Below, piece after piece: positions 63,901 to 64,000 of a stretch of 64,000 nt of DNA. The stretch spans positions 1 through 64,000 of the forward strand of contig NZ_JACVWU010000039.1 of the NCBI RefSeq assembly GCF_014596915.1, written 5' to 3'. Numbering within the stretch: position 1 is the stretch's first letter; the number at the start of each line of letters is the position of its first letter. Under the pieces are notes generated by a model, which saw nothing but the letters and a program-made list of their open reading frames with translations, had not been told where the DNA came from and did not search any database. This stretch comes from Streptomyces sp. TRM68416. Its GTDB lineage: Bacteria > Actinomycetota > Actinomycetes > Streptomycetales > Streptomycetaceae. Position numbers and translations under genes: made by a program.

Positions 63901-64000
63901 TGCCCGTGTATGGGGCATCTCGATGTCACCTCGGCGGCTTCAGGGAGGTAGGGTCGTAGGCGGTCGGGGACATCCCAAACAGAGCTCGCCGGCACCGCAT
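63901..64000 (+). promoter_or_regulatory. Upstream region of the next gene, cut by the window end
   Basis: No ORF starts here. TAGGGT at 63949-63954 could be a -10 box. In S. coelicolor the next gene in this order is gap (from memory); no coding sequence is present to confirm it. Confidence 0.35.

Overview
The window is very GC-rich DNA with strong third-position G/C bias, GTG and TTG starts, leaderless genes with TAnnnT -10 boxes, and many actinobacterial families (WhiA, XRE-DUF5753/DUF397 pairs, mycothiol-type maleylpyruvate isomerase, DUF899, MHYT). This is a Streptomyces or close-relative chromosome. From memory, the right half (glpQ, MHYT, uvrB, terD/terC, aroQ, MBL, uvrA, PfkB/LacI, Rieske, uvrC, rapZ, yvcK, whiA, zinc carboxypeptidase) follows the gene order of the Streptomyces coelicolor whiA-uvr region, so this is mainly core chromosome with accessory patches. 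No tRNA, rRNA, transposase, prophage or CRISPR was found.

Layout. 1-3490 (minus strand): ridA and GNAT genes, a second GNAT gene, an unrecognised gene with a DNA-damage-type promoter, and a small helical protein. 3529-5418: a TIR-NB-ARC (STAND) protein whose C-terminal domain is a paralogue of the divergent helical protein; this is the best candidate for an undescribed defence or signalling module. 5459-12757: nucleotidyltransferase, secreted nuclease, FUSC membrane protein, a G-rich repeat tract, EEP hydrolase, amidohydrolase, DUF899. 12913-16512: a WhiJ-type cluster (small protein, unknown protein, RsbW-like ATPase, divergent XRE-DUF5753 and DUF397 genes, DUF574 methyltransferase). 16565-24758: membrane phosphatase, a coupled PEP-utilising enzyme and membrane protein, MocR regulator with divergent AhpD-like gene, unpaired gltD, DUF1772. 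24906-33763: repeats, DUF2293, uridine-kinase-like, CBS, CorA, methyltransferase, the pseudouridine catabolic pair psuG-psuK, glyoxalase-like, ogt, glpQ.

34042-46808: MHYT protein, uvrB, two TerD-domain genes, and terC behind a yybP-ykoY-type (Mn2+) riboswitch whose Shine-Dalgarno sequence is visibly sequestered; then an ABM-like gene, a decayed chaA-like remnant, an MFS transporter, a frameshifted LD-carboxypeptidase, aroQ, a GC-rich gap, an MBL hydrolase and a maleylpyruvate isomerase. 47031-60703: uvrA with a histone-H1-like tail, YceI and a divergent XRE regulator, a LacI-PfkB operon with a perfect 36-bp palindrome, Rieske protein, HTH protein, and the overlapping uvrC-rapZ-yvcK-whiA operon. 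60849-63803: secreted M14 carboxypeptidase. The last 100 bases are probably the leader of the next gene (gap in S. coelicolor, from memory).

Cooperation. All three nucleotide-excision-repair genes and ogt carry a promoter matching the mycobacterial RecA-independent (PafBC) damage motif TTGTCRGTG-N8-TAnnnT. One unknown gene (2048-2731) carries a near match, which makes it a new candidate member of that regulon.
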